From: Notolepis coatsorum
Taxonomy: Eukaryota > Chordata > Actinopteri > Aulopiformes > Paralepididae
Length of the DNA stretch: 64,000 bases
NCBI GenBank assembly: GCA_963971535.1
Contig: OZ020589.1
Location: forward strand, 86,128,369-86,192,368
Direction of reading: 5' to 3'
The notes beneath the pieces were generated by a model. The model saw only the letters and a program-made list of their open reading frames with translations, was not told where the DNA came from and did no database searches. Both the position numbers and the translations under genes were made by a program. Every line of letters starts with the position of its first letter. Positions within the stretch are counted from its first letter, which is position 1. Of this stretch, positions 1 to 10,330 are shown piece after piece.

Positions 1-1484
1 AGCATCACAACTGGACAAGAGGCAGGGGAACTATGTGAGAATGCTATTCATCGACTACAGCTCGGCATTCAATACCATAGTCCCCTCCATACTCATAGCC
101 AAGCTCAGGGACCTGGGCTTGAACTATGACCTCTGCCAGTGGGTCTTGGACTTCCTGACTGGCAGACCCCAGGTGGTGAGAGCAGGCAACTGCACCTCCT
201 CATCCATCACCCTCAACATAGGGGCCCCCCAGGGCTGTGTTCTGAGTCCCCTCCTCTACTCCCTGTACACACACGACTGTGTGGCTCAGCGGAGTAGCAA
301 TACAATCATCAAATTTGCTGACGACACAGTGGTGGTGGGCCTGATCTCTGCCAACGACGAGAGGGCCTACCTGGAAGAGGTCAAGGTCCTGGCGGGATGG
401 TGCCAGGAAAACAGCCTCTCCCTGAACTTCAGCAAAACAAAGGAGATAATTGTGGACTTCAGGAGGTCGGGGGTCAAGGACTACAGCCCCCTCAGCATCG
501 ACGGGGCACCGGTTGAGAGAGTCAACAGCTTTAAGTACCTCGGAGCCTACATATCCGAGGACTTGACATGGACCACACACATTGACAGTGTTGTGAAGAA
601 GGCACGACAACGCCTCTACTTCCTCAGGCGCCTAAGGAAGTTCCGAGTCAGTCAGAAGATCCTTAAGAACTTCTACTCATGTACAATAGAGAGCATCTTG
701 ACTGGCAACATCACCTCCTGGTTTGGGAATAGCACTGCACAAGACCGAAGCAGACTACAAAGAGTGACACGTTCAGCCGAACGCACAATTGGAGGGGGGC
801 TCCCCACCCTCCAGAACATTTACAACAAGCGTTGCAAGGGCAAGGCTAAGAGAATCATTAAAGACTCCAGTCACCCGAACAACTGCCTCTTTGAACTGCT
901 GCGGTCAGGCAAGCGATACCGGAGTCTCAAGGCGAGCACAGAAAGACTCAGAAGAAGCTTCTATCCCCAGGCCATCAGGCTGCTAAACGAACAATGAACA
1001 CTACACAACAACAACCACCAAACGCACATAGCACACACATCCACACGCACACACTCACTTTAAACAAACACACTGTAGCACCCACTCCACACACTTTATA
1101 GCACACACCCACTTTAAACAAACACACTGTAGCACCCACTCCCCACACTTTATATTTATTGATGAAGGATTGCACTACAACTCGTACACCTTACTGTAAA
1201 TTGTACCTAAATTGTACCTCATCCCATTTCTGCTTTGCACTATATAGTACTGTACATTAGTACACTGCATAGTATTGTATATTATATGGTAACTCAGAAC
1301 ATTGTACATATGTCTATACCGAACACTGTGACCTCATTTTCTTCTTCTAAATTACATGCTATACTATGTTATTTGATACTATCTTGTCTAGCACAGTCTC
1401 TGGAGCGTAACAGTAAGAAGCATTTTGTATGAAAGTATTCTGTACTTCTGTATGACAACTATTAAAGAAACTTGAACTTGAACT
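1..1484 (+). mobile_element. L2/Maui-clade LINE, family A, copy 1 (3' part)
   Basis: This is the 3' half of a non-LTR retrotransposon, cut by the window edge. It matches the fuller copy at 21116-26060 nearly base for base from about 24580 on. It holds the C-terminal RT reading frame, then a 3' UTR with an ATTAAA near 1461. It ends in a short ACTTGAA repeat tail at about 1469-1484, the type of tandem tail known for L2 elements. The 3' UTR carries a local duplication of about 58 bp (about 1055-1153) that the copy at 25600 lacks. The tail abuts Gypsy gag sequence at 1485 with no 5' LTR between, so the LINE probably inserted into, or truncated, that Gypsy element. Confidence 0.9.
2..997 (+). CDS. 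L2 LINE reverse transcriptase, C-terminal part
   Basis: The frame is open from base 2 to a TGA at 995-997, and its start lies outside the window. RT motif A is visible as FIDYSSAFN (about residues 16-24), the palm motif as [15 protein letters not shown], and the catalytic [10 protein letters not shown] follows. The C-terminal domain ends with the family signature [13 protein letters not shown]. Such proteins copy the LINE mRNA at the nicked chromosomal target (target-primed reverse transcription). No stop or frameshift is seen in this part, so its RT domain looks intact. The upstream endonuclease cannot be judged. Long antisense frames across the region are shadows. Confidence 0.9.
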   Translation, partial: ASQLDKRQGNYVRMLFIDYSSAFNTIVPSILIAKLRDLGLNYDLCQWVLDFLTGRPQVVRAGNCTSSSITLNIGAPQGCVLSPLLYSLYTHDCVAQRSSNTIIKFADDTVVVGLISANDERAYLEEVKVLAGWCQENSLSLNFSKTKEIIVDFRRSGVKDYSPLSIDGAPVERVNSFKYLGAYISEDLTWTTHIDSVVKKARQRLYFLRRLRKFRVSQKILKNFYSCTIESILTGNITSWFGNSTAQDRSRLQRVTRSAERTIGGGLPTLQNIYNKRCKGKAKRIIKDSSHPNNCLFELLRSGKRYRSLKASTERLRRSFYPQAIRLLNEQ

Positions 1485-2326
1485 CCATGCGTGATTTGGC
1501 TGACCGCATAGCCAATGCACAATTACCTCCCCCTCACCAGAGCCCACCTAATGTCTCTCAAGCACTACTCACAGGCCCCTGGTCATTACCTTGTGAGGCT
1601 AAAGTCCAGCTCCCCTCACGCTTTAATCGGGAGTCTGGTAAATGCCGTGGTTTTCTCGCACAATGCCAAATAGTGTACAGTGCCCAGCCTTCTCGTTTTC
1701 AGTCTGAGGATTCACGTGTTGCCCTAATTCTATCCCTGTTGGAGGGACCTGCCCTTGATTGGGCTGTTCCACTCATACGGGCTCAGGCCCCAGTTTTAAA
1801 CGACTCACAGGGACTCATGAATGAGATGGAGATCGTTTTTGATCATGAACTATACGATAAAGAGGTCGCCATGAAGCTGACGCGCATGCGCCAGGGCGCC
1901 AGTAGTGTAGCTGAGTTTTCCATCGCTTTCAGGACACTGGCTGGGGCTACAGGCTGGCCTGAGGGACCACTCATCACTTTGTTCACCAACGCGTTATCTA
2001 ATCAGGTTAAAGATGCTTTGGCGGTTGTGGGATCTCCAGACAATTTTGACACACTGGTCACTACCGCCATACGCGTTGATAATCGGATCAGAGACCGTGA
2101 GCGTGAGAGGCGGGGCCAACGTTTTCGTGTCCCGCTGGAGGAAGTTTCATCCTTTCCTCCACAACCTTCAGTGGCCAGCTCGTCTGAACCTATGCAGGTG
2201 GACAGCACTTCTGTGCGTGACTCCAGGCAGACTGGTTCTCATGTGGACTGGTGCCGGTACTGCAGGAGAAAATGTCACACGAGGGTGGAGTGTCCGAAAC
2301 TGAAGGGAAATGGTCAGTCTCGCTAG
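1485..2326 (+). pseudogene. Gypsy 1 gag (5'-truncated)
   Basis: The open frame ends with TAG at 2324-2326. Its first few residues come from the abutting LINE tail, so true gag begins near 1485 and the original start is lost. It has a capsid-like region (RFNRESGKCRGFLAQC) and, near the C-terminus, one zinc knuckle, CRYCRRKCHTRVEC, which fits CX2CX4HX4C although it lacks the usual glycine. Gag forms the virus-like particle and packages RNA. The following pol frame is -1 relative to gag and overlaps it from about 2251, suggesting the -1 frameshift expression common in this group. Apart from the missing start, no internal stop is seen. Confidence 0.8.
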
Positions 2327-4100
2327 TGGGCCGAGAGACACTAGTGAGACATCACATCACCCCCTTTCAAACCTTTTTGCCTGTGGTTTTAGGCTGGAAT
2401 AGGCAGTCTGTTAAGGTTAACGCCTTTTTAGACTCAGGGGCAGTGGACAGTTTCATCGATTCCAGATGGGCTGAGAACTCTAAAATACCTGTACATTCCC
2501 TCCATAAGCCCTGTAGTGTCACAGCGCTTGATGGACGGCCATTGGGTACAGGCAGTGTCACCAAAAGAACCAATTATTTATCTATGCGGGTTGCTTATGG
2601 GAACCATTCTGAGCGCATTTGATTCTTTTTGGTGGATTCCCCCACGTATCCCATTGTACTGGGTCATTCTTGGCTTAGTAAACACAAGCCACAGATAAAT
2701 TGGGGTGAGGAGAGGGACACTGTCATGCAGTTGGGCTCCCAATGCCGTCACCGTTGTTTCCAAATTCCTCCGTCACCCACGAGTTATGATCAGTTTAGTG
2801 AGAGCGGTTGTGATCCTGTTGAAGCAGTGGGCGGTCTTGGTTTCCAGAGCCCACTCTCTCAACCATTGCACTCCGAGCCATCTGTCGATCAGGATGGGAG
2901 TTTGGAATGGGATCCACAGTTTGATTGGGACTCCCTCTGTGAGGAAGTTCTGGCAGAGGACAGTTTAGACAGTTTAGAGGCTCTGTGTGAGGACTTCTCC
3001 TCGCTTACTTGTACAGCTGACCCCCTCATGGAGAGCACCAACATCATGAGCGTGGAGTCACACCCGTTACCAGAGGGAGTTCCCACTGTCTATGCTGACC
3101 TCAGTGAGGTGTTTAGCAAACAAAGGGTCACCATCCTGCCACCGCACCGACCTTATGATTGCGCCATCGAATTGCAGCCGGGCTCTATTCCCCCTCGTGG
3201 TTCCTTGTACTCGTTGTCGGTCCCCGAAAGTGAAGCTATGAACACCTACATCAAGGAGGCTGTGGCTACCGGTTTTATTAGACCTTCCACTTCACCTGCG
3301 GGTGCTGGATTCTTTTTTGTGGGAAAAAAGGATGGAGGACTGAGACCCTGCATCGACTACAGAGGTCTGAACAGCATTACAGTAAAAAACCGGTATCCCC
3401 TTCCCCTGATGAACTCGGCGTTCGAACGCCTCCAGGGGGCATCCATTTTTACCAAACTTGATCTCCGCAATGCCTACAATCTGGTGCGCATACGCCAAGG
3501 GGATGAGTGGAAGACCGCGTGCAACACTCATAATGGTCACTACGAATACCTGGTGATGCCATTTGGTCTTACTAATGCCCCTTCAGTTTTTCAGGCGTTA
3601 ATCAATGACGTTCTCAGGGAGATGTTGGAAAAGTTTGTTTTCGTCTACTTGTCTTAGATGACATTCTGATATTCTCCAAGTCCATTTCTGACCATGTCCA
3701 ACATGTCAGGCAGGTCTTGAGGTGCCTTTTGGATGCACGGTTGTTTGTCAAGGCTGAGAAGTGTGCCTTCCATGTCCGCTCTGTGACCTTTCTGGGATTC
3801 ATTGTATCTGAGGGGAGGATTCAAATGGACCCCAAGAAGGTGTCAGCAGTGACAGACTGGCCTACACCCGTCTCAGTCAAGCAGGTGCAACGATTCCTAG
3901 GATTTGCAAACTTCTACCGTCGTTTTATTCGTAATTTCAGTTCAGTGGTAGCGCCTATCACTGCACTCACCAGGAAGACAGCACCTTCCCATTTCCAGTG
4001 GACTCCCAAGGCTGAGGCAGCGTTCATTGAGCTTAGGAGAAGGTTCAATTCTGAGCCTATCCTCATTACTCCTAACCCATCCCTACCATTTATCGTCTAG
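2290..4100 (+). pseudogene. Gypsy 1 protease and reverse transcriptase (broken)
   Basis: The protease active site is FLDSGAVDSFID, matching the DSGA motif of retroviral-type aspartic proteases. An in-frame TGA at 2620-2622 interrupts the protease and the same frame resumes at once. RT is recognisable from [12 protein letters not shown] through [23 protein letters not shown] and [18 protein letters not shown]. At the catalytic YLDD box a 5-nt insertion (TCTTA, about 3652-3656) falls exactly before the GATGAC encoding DD and throws the frame. RT then continues in another frame ([15 protein letters not shown]). A second nonsense codon, TAG at 4098-4100, stands where chromoviruses normally have Glu before VDAS. 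The gene is dead. Confidence 0.85.
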
Positions 4101-4430
4101 GTGGATGCTTCTGAGCTTGGAGTCAGAGCTATTCTGTCTCAACGCTCATCGTCCGACGGTAAGGTACACCCATGTGCATACTATTCACGTGGGCTCTCGC
4201 CGGCTGAAAGAAACTATGATGTTGGGGACAGAGAGCTGTTGGCGGTCAAGTTGGCATTGGAGGAGTGGCGCCATTGGCTAGAGGAATTTGGAATATATCC
4301 AAAGTGCTCAGAGGAGAAACTCGCGACAGGCTCGCTGGTCACTGTTTTTCTCTCGGTTTAATTTCCTCCTGACGTACCGTCCCGGGTCTAAAAATATCAA
4401 GCCGGATGCTCTTTCCCGGTTATATGATGG
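4101..4430 (+). pseudogene. Gypsy 1 RNase H (deleted)
   Basis: RNase H begins directly after the TAG with VDASELG and the [23 protein letters not shown] segment typical of Ty3/Gypsy elements. The segment carrying the central Asp (WTDHKNL in the related element at 11600) is missing. At about 4290 HWLEEFG jumps to [16 protein letters not shown] with a frame change, so a short stretch has been deleted. The last RNase H motif, KPDALSRL, is present. The enzyme would have removed the RNA strand during reverse transcription. This copy lacks a catalytic residue. Confidence 0.75.
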
Positions 4431-5863
4431 ATCAGAAGAGGACCGTCTTCCTGAGCCCATTGTTCCTGCAGGACAAATCCTAGCTCCTGTGACATGGAGC
4501 ATTGACTCTGCTGTGCGGAGGGCACAACGTTTGGAACCAGATCCGGGTGGGGTGCCCCCGCGTCAGTTATTTGTACCAAACAGCATTCGTTCTCGGGTGT
4601 TGAAGTGGGGCCACTCCTCTCGGCTGACAGGACATCCCGGAGTGCACAGAACTTGTGACTTCTTGGCCAGAAGGTTCTGGTGGCCTGGTATGATGAAGGA
4701 CATTCGGGAATTTGTGGCAGCCTGCCCCGTTTGTGCACGGAACAAAGTTTCTCAACAGTCACCACCAGGGCTGCTTCATCCTTTGCCCATTCTTAGTCGT
4801 CCGTGGAGCCACATCGCCATGGATTTTGTGACTGGTCTGCCTCCTTCTAATGGTCACAGCGTCATCATGGTGGTGGTGGATAGGTTCTCCAAAGCAGCTC
4901 ACTTCATTCCGCTGGTCAAGCTGCCATCTGCTCAGGAGACCGCTCAACTGGTGGTTGACCATGTCTTCCGAATTCATGGCATCTGCCAGGACGTGGTGTC
5001 GGACCGTGGACCCCAGTTTATTGCTCGGTTTTGGAAGGCATTCTGTGCTATACTGGGTGCGACGGTTAGCCTGTCATCAGGGTTCCACCCCGGAGAGCAA
5101 TGGGCAAACAGAGCGCACCAACCAGTCTATGGAGAGTACGCTTCGCGGCTTGGCCTCCTCCAATCCGACCACTTGGAGTCACCAACTGGCATGGGCAGAA
5201 TATGCGCATAATTCATTGTGCAATGCATCCACTGGTCTCTCCCCATTTGAGGTTCAGTTTGGGTATCAGCCTCCACTGTTTCCTGAACAGGAGAGGGACG
5301 TGGGGGTGCCATCTGCCGAGGCGTTTATCCGTCGGTCTTGGGCGACATGGAAGAGGGTGTGTTCGGCTCTTGTGCGTGCTGCGGCCCGGCACAAGCGGTC
5401 GGCGGATGTACACCGTCGCCCTGCGCCTTCCTACCGTGTGGGCCAACAGGTGTGGCTTTCCACACGCGCCCTTCCATTACGGGATGAGTCGCGCAAACTC
5501 GCTCCCTGTTTTGTGGGCCCTTTCACTATTGTTTGCAAGATAAACCCAGTCACGATGCGTCTTCGGTTACCCTCGTCGATGAGGGTACACCCTACATTTC
5601 ACGTATCCCTCCTTAAGCCGGTTCAGAGGAGCAGGTTGGTTCCTGCAGAGAGACCTCCACCTCCCCCTCGATTCGTTGATGGCCAACCTGTGTATACTGT
5701 ACGGCGTATCCTGTCCGGTAGGCAGGTTGGTAGGGGTATACAGTACCTGGTGGACTGGCAGGGTTATGGGCCAGAGGAGCGCACGTGGGTTCCGGCCAGG
5801 GACATCTTGGACCCTGAGCTTGTTCGGGAGTTTCGGAGATGTGTCTCAGAGGGTCCGTCTTGA
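4430..5863 (+). pseudogene. Gypsy 1 integrase with C-terminal chromodomain
   Basis: The HHCC zinc finger is intact ([17 protein letters not shown], then CPVCARNK). The first catalytic Asp is in AMDFVTGLP and the second in [10 protein letters not shown] frameshift near 5092 separates the second Asp from the downstream [13 protein letters not shown] region, which continues in the frame of 4850-5863. The tail contains a GPF/Y-type module (FVGPFTI) and then a chromodomain: VYTVRRILSGRQ, YLVDWQGYGPEERTWVP, DPELVREFRR. Chromodomains of this group are known to bind modified histones and steer integration. Final stop TGA is at 5861-5863. Confidence 0.85.
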
Positions 5864-5886
5864 GCCGCCCCCTAGAGGGGGGGTCC

Positions 5887-6530
5887 TGACATGGTTTTTG
5901 CCTTATTTCACCTTTCTGTGAGGGACAGCTGTCTATTTTTGCTTTATTTCACCTCTCTGTGAGGGATAGCTGTCAATTCCTCTTCCCTGTGGTTAATTGC
6001 CTCATGGGTCGGCAGGTGTGTGGGCTTGATTGCACCTGATGCAGTGCAGCTGTGCCTATGGCCATGTGGAGTCTATTTAAGTTTGGAGATCGCAGTGTCA
6101 ACTGCTTTTTCATTTTCCTAGTGTTGGCTGTCCTTTTGGTCACGTTCATTATATTGAAGTGTAGTCTGATCTCTGATTCAGAATTGAGCTTTATGGTAGT
6201 CATTCTTATTTTAGGCTACTCTCGTGATTCTACACATAAACTCCCTTAGTGGAGGTTTATTGTTTTACTTTTTCCAATATAAACTCCTTTATTAGGAGGT
6301 GTCCTTGTGGCTTATTAACTTTTATACTATACCTTTTTATTGAGAGTAGTCCTGTTTTTTGGGACTTGATTTATTTTCTTAATTACTCACTTTGAGGTTT
6401 CCAACTGTAAAGGTTGTTTTCTGTTGTTTAATTTTTCCCCTCTCCTAAAATATCTGCGTAAGCAGTCTAGTGGTTGTCCATTTCATGGATAACTTTAAGA
6501 GTCCCTGTTATCTGCTCATGACCCACACAC
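5887..6530 (+). repeat. Gypsy 1 3' LTR (right limit uncertain)
   Basis: A purine run (GAGGGGGGGTCC) is followed by TGACATGG, the likely LTR start at 5887. A TATTTAAG box lies at about 6073. No partner LTR is present in the window, so the end is set only by the L2 fragment that begins near 6550 after a short (CA)n run. Short frames within it are not considered coding. Confidence 0.55.
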
Positions 6531-6549
6531 ACACACACAGCCCTCACAG

Positions 6550-7537
6550 AACACCAGAAAAGCTGCTGGCCCAGATGGTATAACAGGATGCATACTTAAG
6601 TCCTGTGCCAACCAGCTAGCCCCTGTGTTCACCGCCATATTTAATCAATCCCTGGTGGAGTCAGTGGTCCCTGCCTGCTTCAAGATGTCTACCATCATCC
6701 CTGTACCAAAGAAACCCTCCCCAACATGTCTCAATGACTACAGACCGGTGGCACTCACCTCTGTGGCCATGAAATGTTTCGAGAGGCTGGTCAAGGATCA
6801 CATTTGTGCCTCCCTCCCCAGTGATATGGACCCCATGCAATTTGCATACAGGCCAAACAGGTCCACTGACGATGCGGTCTCCCAAGTACTGCACAGCACC
6901 CTCTCTCACCTTGACCGCCAGAAGCTGGGTCTGAGCTCTGCTCTGAGCTCCTGGATACTGGACTTTCTGAGCGAAAGGCCCCAGGCGGTCAGGGTTGGGG
7001 GTCAGACCTCCAACACCATCACCCTGAGCATCGGGTCCCCCCAGGGCTGTGTTCTGAGCCCCCTGCTGTACTCACTATACACACACGGCTGTGTGGCCAA
7101 GTTCAGCTCCAACTCCATAGTGAAGTTGGGTGGTGGGGCTGATCTCGGACAACGACGAGAAGGCCTACCGGGAGGAGGTTGAGGTACTGGAACGCTGGTG
7201 CCAGGACAGCCTGCTCCTGAACATTGGTAAAACCAAGGAGCTGATCGTGGATTATAGGAGAGGACAGCAGGAGACACACACACCACTGAGGCTACCGTGG
7301 ACAGGGTGAGCAGCTTTAAGTACCTGGGGGTCCACATCTCAGAGGATCTGACATGGTCAACACACATAGACTCAGTCGTAAAAAAGGCGAAGCAGCGCCT
7401 ATACCACCTTAGACAGTTAAGGAAGTTCAGAGTATCTGGGAAGATACTCCAGTCCTTCTACTCCGGAGCTGTAGAGAGCATCTTGACTGGAAACATCACT
7501 GCCTGGTATGGAAACAGCATGGCACAGGACAAGAAGG
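6550..7537 (+). mobile_element. L2-clade LINE, family B, copy 1 (truncated and deleted)
   Basis: This fragment of the second L2 family aligns with 57205-58315. It starts at the AAGPDG motif of RT and stops abruptly after 7537, before the end of the protein. Compared with the longer copy it has an 80-90 nt deletion near 6926 that removes the RT motif A block (FIDYSSAFN). A second, about 15-20 nt deletion near 7129 removes the FADD catalytic box. Small losses also occur near 7207 and 7290. The copy cannot encode an RT. Confidence 0.85.
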
Positions 7538-8043
7538 TCTAGAATGTATATCACAGTATAATTTGAAGCATAGACGGTAACGGTATATATCACGGTATAT
7601 TCATTTATCTTAAAATGTCTATATAAATGCTTCTGAAGGGGTAAAACTCTGGTATGGCAGCTATTACTGTACTCTTGTATTACTAGGACATATTTGACAT
7701 AGTACAGAGGTATTTTAAGAAAATGTATTGTGCAAAACTGCAATAGAAAAATGCAAAACCTTTTCTCAAGTTACCTTTTCTCTAGTGTCTGCGTCTGCGG
7801 GCAGGTAAGGTCATTTATATTTTGACGCTGTTGAAACGTAAATAATCAAAAATAATACAATTATTCTGTTACAGCTGCTGAGCTATAGGGCTGAAGAGCT
7901 AATTTGCTTCTAGAATTGAAGGTCCACTCTGCTCTGTGTCTATTATGAAATGACAATTGCGTGTTGACACGCCCACTACACAAAGCCATTACTCGCACAC
8001 TGTGCCCCTAAATGATTTTTCCAGTTCGCACATATCAAATTTT
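7538..8043 (+). other. Unassigned AT-rich stretch with hAT-like subterminal sequence
   Basis: I see no gene here. From about 7960 the sequence has short spaced repeats (ACTCGCACA, CCCCTAAATG, AGTTCGCACA) that resemble, in inverted form, those after the chromovirus at 13930-13970. The chromovirus therefore probably landed inside the terminal region of a non-autonomous hAT element. The other hAT end is not found. Confidence 0.4.
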
Positions 8044-8806
8044 TGTGAGGATTGGCCCGTTGCCGCCGCACGCTTCAAGGTCAAGGTACCAATTACCGTC
8101 GCCCACCTGATGTGTGTTGTAATCAGCTCACTGGAGGCCTTCATATACTCTGGGTTTCCTAACGTTCATTGTCGGGTCGTTCTGGATTTCCACTGGCTGC
8201 TGCTTGTTTTCCCCGTGTTGTACCTTGCCTTTTTCTCTTCAGGACGTCTGTTGGAAGTCGCCGCTGTTGCTTGCTTGCCATTCTTTGGACCCCTGCCTCG
8301 TAGACCGCTTTGCGCAATTGCGCCTTGGTGAGTTTTTGGAACGTTCTTTTTTGGATACTGTTTTTCTCGTAAATTCCGGGACTCGGGACTTTTCTGTTTT
8401 TGTGTGTTATGTTAAACACTGAAGAGGAGCCGCTTGTTGTTATCACGGACTCAGCTAGTTAAACACTGAAGAGGAACCGCTTGTTGTTATCACGGACTCA
8501 GCTAAGACAATACTGGACTGCTTGTAATCCCGTTTGCTCGTCTAGTGACATTTTCTCTCTCTCTGTTTCCCGAGTGGATCAACGTGTAGCTGTAGAGCAG
8601 CAGAGGCAGTGGCGCAATGCCACAGTGCCTCTCAGCCCAGAAGACGTGCTGCAGAGCCGCGGACAACTCTGCCCAGAACATTCTCCCTTTGTGTTTTGTG
8701 GTTTATTTGCGCATTCCTATTTTAGAAATAAATACGCCCTAGTTTTTGGCTAACTCTGAACTACCTGTCTGTGCCGTGCTGTTGGGGTCGGTTTCAAACC
8801 ATAACA
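8044..8806 (+). repeat. 5' LTR of Gypsy element 2
   Basis: It pairs with 13267-13924. It is about 105 bp longer than the 3' LTR for two reasons. A 49-bp tandem duplication (two copies between about 8411 and 8505) is present only here, and a segment of about 57 bp (about 8552-8611) is absent from the 3' LTR. It begins TGTGAGG and ends ATAACA. Confidence 0.95.
8142..8180 (+). promoter_or_regulatory. LTR core promoter and self-primer (RNA 5' end)
   Basis: A TATA-like CATATA at 8142-8147 lies about 26-28 nt upstream of GTCGGGTCGT (8171-8180). That decamer is the exact reverse complement of the decamer just after the LTR (8809-8818). In Tf1-type elements the first bases of the mRNA fold back on the primer binding site, so the transcript is inferred to start at or within a few bases of 8171. 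The 3' LTR carries the same decamer at 13394-13403. Confidence 0.7.
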
Positions 8807-8808
8807 TT

Positions 8809-8818
8809 ACGACCCGAC
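8809..8818 (+). other. Self-priming primer binding site
   Basis: ACGACCCGAC lies two bases after the 5' LTR and just before the gag ATG. It is perfectly complementary to 8171-8180. It does not begin with TGG, so tRNA priming is unlikely. Confidence 0.7.
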
Positions 8819-8819
8819 C

Positions 8820-9941
8820 ATGACGACCCCAGCCGACACAGACAGAGTTAGGGCAGCGTTGGCGGTCCAGATCGAGTTGACCAACGACCACTGCCTACAG
8901 TTAGGTGCGGCTGCGGCTGCTGTGCAGGACCTCCGCGCCCAGGTCCAGCCTATTCAGGAGTCTCTTAGCTCTCTGGCCACCCAGCAGACAGCTCAGGGTA
9001 ATCAGCAGGCTGATATTCTGCTCCAGCTACAGACGCTCAGTGCAGCATTTAACACCCTGCTTGTAACCCCACCTGTTCCAGGAGTCTCAGCCAAATCACC
9101 ACCCGCAGCCACGGCAGACCCTGCACCTCCCGACCTCGCACCTCGGGAGCCCCGTCTCTCTGAACCACGTTTGTTCAACGGTAACTTCGAGGATTGTGCC
9201 ACATTCATCATGCAATGTGAGTTGGTTTTCCTTCATCAACCCAGCCGATTTACATCAGAGGGAGCCCGAGTAGCTTACATGACTAACCTGCTCACAGGGC
9301 GAGCAGCACAGTGGGTTACTGCCTCCTGGTCAATGAGGGCTGATTTTTGTTTTTCCTACCCAGACTTCGTGGCTGAGCTCCGCAGGGTTTTCCACCACCC
9401 AGCTCGTGGCCAGGACCCAGGAGCTCGGTTGGGCACCTTCCGGCAGGGCAGTGGCAGTGTCACGGACTACGCGCTGGAGTTCAGACTGGCCGCAACCGAG
9501 AGCGGTTGGAACGATCAAGCGCTTAGTCTCACCTTCCTGAGGGGGCTCAACGACGCGGTAAGGGACCAGCTCGCGACCCGAGAGGAGCCCGATTCCCTCG
9601 AGGGCCTATTCGACCTCGCAATTCGCGTCGACGGACGCCTCCGGGAGAGAAGGCATGAGAGAGGCCGACTGGGAACCCCAGACGTTCCCCAGACCCCCCG
9701 CACTTGTGACGGTACTGCGGTCCGTCCTGCTCCCTCCGCAACTGGTGGTCTCTTCCCCTACCGATCTGTGCCCGAGGAGGAACCCATGCAGCCGGGACGC
9801 ACACACCTTAGCCAGGCTGAACGGGAGGCCAGGTTCAGGTCCGGCCTTTGCCTCTACTGCGGCCGGGATGGACACCGTGACTCCAATTGCCCTACCCGGC
9901 CAAAAGACCAGGCTCGCCGGGACCCCGGGAGATCCTGGTGA
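8820..9941 (+). CDS. Gypsy 2 gag polyprotein
   Basis: This 373-residue frame begins with the ATG at 8820, the first after the primer site, and ends at 9941 with no internal break. The N-terminal 60-80 residues look helical and Gln/Ala-rich. A Pro-rich linker (about 85-115) precedes the capsid region (RLFNGNFEDCATFIMQCELV, then VAELRRVFHHPA). One zinc knuckle, CLYCGRDGHRDSNC, fits CX2CX4HX4C near residue 345. Gag would form particles in the cytoplasm and package the element RNA. Pol lies in the -1 frame and overlaps the end of gag from about 9887. This is the best preserved protein of the element. Confidence 0.9.
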   Translation: MTTPADTDRVRAALAVQIELTNDHCLQLGAAAAAVQDLRAQVQPIQESLSSLATQQTAQGNQQADILLQLQTLSAAFNTLLVTPPVPGVSAKSPPAATADPAPPDLAPREPRLSEPRLFNGNFEDCATFIMQCELVFLHQPSRFTSEGARVAYMTNLLTGRAAQWVTASWSMRADFCFSYPDFVAELRRVFHHPARGQDPGARLGTFRQGSGSVTDYALEFRLAATESGWNDQALSLTFLRGLNDAVRDQLATREEPDSLEGLFDLAIRVDGRLRERRHERGRLGTPDVPQTPRTCDGTAVRPAPSATGGLFPYRSVPEEEPMQPGRTHLSQAEREARFRSGLCLYCGRDGHRDSNCPTRPKDQARRDPGRSW

Positions 9942-10330
9942 GCCGTTTTTCCTGTTCCCACATCCGTGCACCACCTAACCGTCTGACGAGCGTCACCCTA
10001 GCCTGGTTGGACCAACGGGCGACGGTGGAGGCACTCATTGACTCGGGTGCTGATGAGAGTTTCCTGGACTTCCAGGCCAACATTCCACTTGAGGACCTCG
10101 AGAGGCCCTTGAAGGTTTTCGCGCTGGATCAGCACCGCCTGGCTGACATCACTCAACGCACCTGTCCTATCCTCCTCACCATTGCTGGTAACCACGTTGA
10201 GAGACTCCAGTTTTTTATTACCAGATCCCCTCTTGTCCCAGTAGTCCTGGGTCGGCCCTGGCTCGCGCTGCATGAGCCCCACATCGCCTGGTCCTCCGGC
10301 ACCATCAGGGGGTGGAGCTCCTCTTGTCAT
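9887..10330 (+). pseudogene. Gypsy 2 protease
   Basis: This is the -1 frame after gag. The active site is ALIDSGADESFLD (DSGA motif), followed by the family segment [19 protein letters not shown]. The frame is lost near 10300, where the RT frame (10272 on) takes over with a +1 change, so protease and RT are no longer in one open frame. The protease would process Gag-Pol within particles. Confidence 0.8.

Larger units (their letters stand above)
1485..6530 (+). mobile_element. Decayed Gypsy (Tf1/sushi chromovirus) element 1
   Basis: Domain order is gag, protease, RT, RNase H, integrase, chromodomain, then a purine tract and one LTR, which is the Ty3/Gypsy order. The chromodomain after the integrase places it among chromoviruses. 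The 5' LTR and the start of gag are missing, because LINE tail abuts gag at 1485. A purine-rich run at about 5874-5884 precedes the 3' LTR (5887 on). The pol frame is broken by at least two nonsense codons, a 5-nt insertion at the RT active site, an RNase H deletion and an integrase frameshift. The right limit is uncertain: LTR-like sequence runs into a CA repeat near 6530, where an L2 fragment begins. Confidence 0.85.

Noticed and set aside
200-610. 136-residue antisense frame over the L2 RT
   Set aside because: Recurs antisense to every L2 copy and mirrors the RT codons.
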